18,530 bases of DNA, taken from contig LOES01000005.1 in the NCBI GenBank assembly GCA_001515955.1, positions 1 through 18,530 of the forward strand. Reading direction: 5' to 3'. The notes beneath the pieces are model-generated. The model saw only the letters and a program-made list of their open reading frames with translations. It was not told the DNA's origin and did no database searches. The position numbers were made by a program, and so were the translations under genes. Each line of letters opens with the position of its first letter. The stretch's first letter is position 1. This DNA comes from Clostridia bacterium BRH_c25. GTDB lineage: Bacteria > Bacillota_A > Clostridia > Lutisporales > Lutisporaceae. This document shows, piece by piece, positions 17,395 to 18,530 of this stretch.

Positions 17395-18438
17395 CTATAT
17401 TACAAATCTGAGCAGGAGATCATACAAATAACCCAGGATTATCCCGCCGGTCAATATATAAGCTACATACAGGGCAAGGGCTCTCTTGCGCATGATGGTT
17501 GCTACACCTGCTATCACCCCTGCACTTGTGCCGGGACCGGTGATCATGAATGCCAGCATTGCGCCTTCGCTGGCTCCGCCTTCCAGAAGTACCTTTATAA
17601 CAGGCAGGGAGGAAGAGCCGCTTACATATAGAGGGAGACCCATTACCGCAGACAAGGGAACTGCAAACATATTCTCAGGGCTGAAATATCTTAATATAAG
17701 CTCTGCAGGTACAAACTGATTGATAAAGTAACCTATGGCAGCGAATATTGTAAAGTATAGCAGCACTTTTTTTAATCCAATGTCAACGATAGCATTCACA
17801 AATTCCCTCAGCCTGTATTTTTCGATAACTGTATTCAATCCCGTCAATTCTGAAGCCTCACTGCTGCAGCATGCTGCGGCTGCGCTGGAACAGCCACAGG
17901 CCTTGCTGTCTTCAATCACTGATGCACTTGAATAGCTGCAGCAGCTTTCTGCAGCCTGACTGCAGCCACAGGAGCTGCCGGCATTTTCTTGAAATCTTGC
18001 CTGATTATCAAGAAACCCGGTATTTTTCTCTATGAAGTGTGTTATATAGCCTGCGCTGAGCCCTATTACAACAGAAGCGGCAGCTAACATCACTGCAAAT
18101 CTTGTGCTTATAATGCCTGAGAGCATTATGAAACTGTCGGGGCTCATAAGGGGGGAGGATACAATAAAAGCCATGATAGGCCCCCAGGGAAGTGCTGTTG
18201 TAAGCATTGACACTATGATGGCCATGGTACCGCATGCACAGAAGGGTGTAAAAGCACCAAAAGCCACACTGCCCGGAATTGATATGCCCGCATTTTTCAT
18301 AATGGCTTTTTTCATCGTCTCCGGATCCACATAAACTTTTATTGCTGATGCCACGAGTATTCCTAATATCAGGGAGGGGGCATTATGGATCAGAGTGGCG
18401 GACACATAGCTGATAGTTTCCTTTAAGATTTCTAACAT
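17395..18438 (-). CDS. Permease of the YraQ/ArsP/SO_0444 type with Cys-rich loop
   Basis: Inner-membrane efflux permease (DUF318-type family), whose known members export organic arsenicals (ArsP) or copper/zinc (SO_0444 type). The 347-aa protein has two hydrophobic halves (about 10-135 and 220-345) with family motifs FTPFCACGT (Cys67, Cys69), SSPLMSPDSF, GLPLYVSGSSSLPV and MITGPGTSAGV. Between the halves is a soluble loop with two copies of CGCSxAAxxCCS (157-168 and 181-192), eight cysteines in all, fit to bind a soft metal. Start ATG 18438 follows GGAGG by seven bases on the minus strand. An inverted repeat lies just upstream. The metal is not shown. A regulator gene may lie beyond the right edge of the window. 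Confidence 0.88.
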   Translation of the reverse strand: MLEILKETISYVSATLIHNAPSLILGILVASAIKVYVDPETMKKAIMKNAGISIPGSVAFGAFTPFCACGTMAIIVSMLTTALPWGPIMAFIVSSPLMSPDSFIMLSGIISTRFAVMLAAASVVIGLSAGYITHFIEKNTGFLDNQARFQENAGSSCGCSQAAESCCSYSSASVIEDSKACGCSSAAAACCSSEASELTGLNTVIEKYRLREFVNAIVDIGLKKVLLYFTIFAAIGYFINQFVPAELILRYFSPENMFAVPLSAVMGLPLYVSGSSSLPVIKVLLEGGASEGAMLAFMITGPGTSAGVIAGVATIMRKRALALYVAYILTGGIILGYLYDLLLRFVI

Positions 18439-18454
18439 CTTTTAACCTCCATTA

Positions 18455-18474
18455 ATATCGTAAATTACCGATAT
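18455..18474. promoter_or_regulatory. Imperfect dyad upstream of the permease, possible operator
   Basis: ATATCGTAAATTACCGATAT: arms ATATCG and CGATAT around an inner GTAA-A-TTAC. It lies just before the ribosome binding site of the permease gene, where a repressor would block transcription. The family of the binding protein cannot be told. Confidence 0.4.
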
Positions 18475-18513
18475 ATATATGTAAAAAATTATAACGAGGC
18501 CAAAAGATGTCCC

Positions 18514-18529
18514 CCACCTCTATAGGTGG
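18514..18529. repeat. Short G/C-rich inverted repeat at the window edge
   Basis: CCACCT-CTAT-AGGTGG is a perfect 6-bp stem with a 4-base loop. It is upstream of the permease gene and may be the end of a neighbouring unit or part of its control region; the window ends here. Confidence 0.4.
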
Positions 18530-18530
18530 C

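Overview
The window reads as low-GC Firmicute (Clostridia-type anaerobe) DNA. Shine-Dalgarno sites are strong (GGAGG), TTG starts are common, and most transcription units end in clear intrinsic terminators. It carries a LevR/PRD sigma-54 activator with a mannose-family PTS. No species can be named from sequence alone.

Layout. (1) 1-3018: 3' part of a beta-galactosidase gene (lacZ, GH2), open at the left edge. (2) 3092-3690: a small orphan gene (130 aa, helical, unknown) with a good sigma-A promoter, a 5'-UTR hairpin and its own terminator. (3) 3780-6596: a LevR-type activator (wHTH, AAA+, PRD, EIIA-like, EIIB-like, PRD), closed by a long terminator hairpin. (4) 6767-12793: a near-consensus sigma-54 promoter, then eight co-directional genes: PTS EIIA, EIIB, EIIC, EIID, a class I DhnA-family aldolase, an iron-type alcohol dehydrogenase, a zinc MDR dehydrogenase and an HPr. 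(5) 13156-14655: a soluble methyl-accepting chemotaxis protein with a Cache-like sensor at its C-terminus. (6) 14811-16634 (minus): a type II NADH dehydrogenase fused to a DoxX-like membrane domain. (7) 16898-17380: a NimA-like flavin split-barrel protein. (8) 17395-18438 (minus): a metal/metalloid permease of the YraQ/ArsP/SO_0444 type with a duplicated Cys-rich loop.

How the genes work together. The central unit is a self-contained sugar module. The PRD activator, tuned by PTS phosphorylation, would open the sigma-54 promoter. EIIABCD, with the locus-encoded HPr, would import and phosphorylate a substrate. One dehydrogenase would oxidise the phosphorylated product, the aldolase would cleave it, and the iron ADH would reduce a released aldehyde. 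No kinase, isomerase, dehydratase or deaminase is present, so the substrate cannot be read from the gene list. This is the best candidate here for an undescribed pathway.

The right third is a redox/stress neighbourhood with compact convergent ends and shared bidirectional terminators. A 263-bp AT-rich divergent region there contains three copies of AAATGCG. I saw no RNA genes, insertion sequences, CRISPR arrays or attachment sites.
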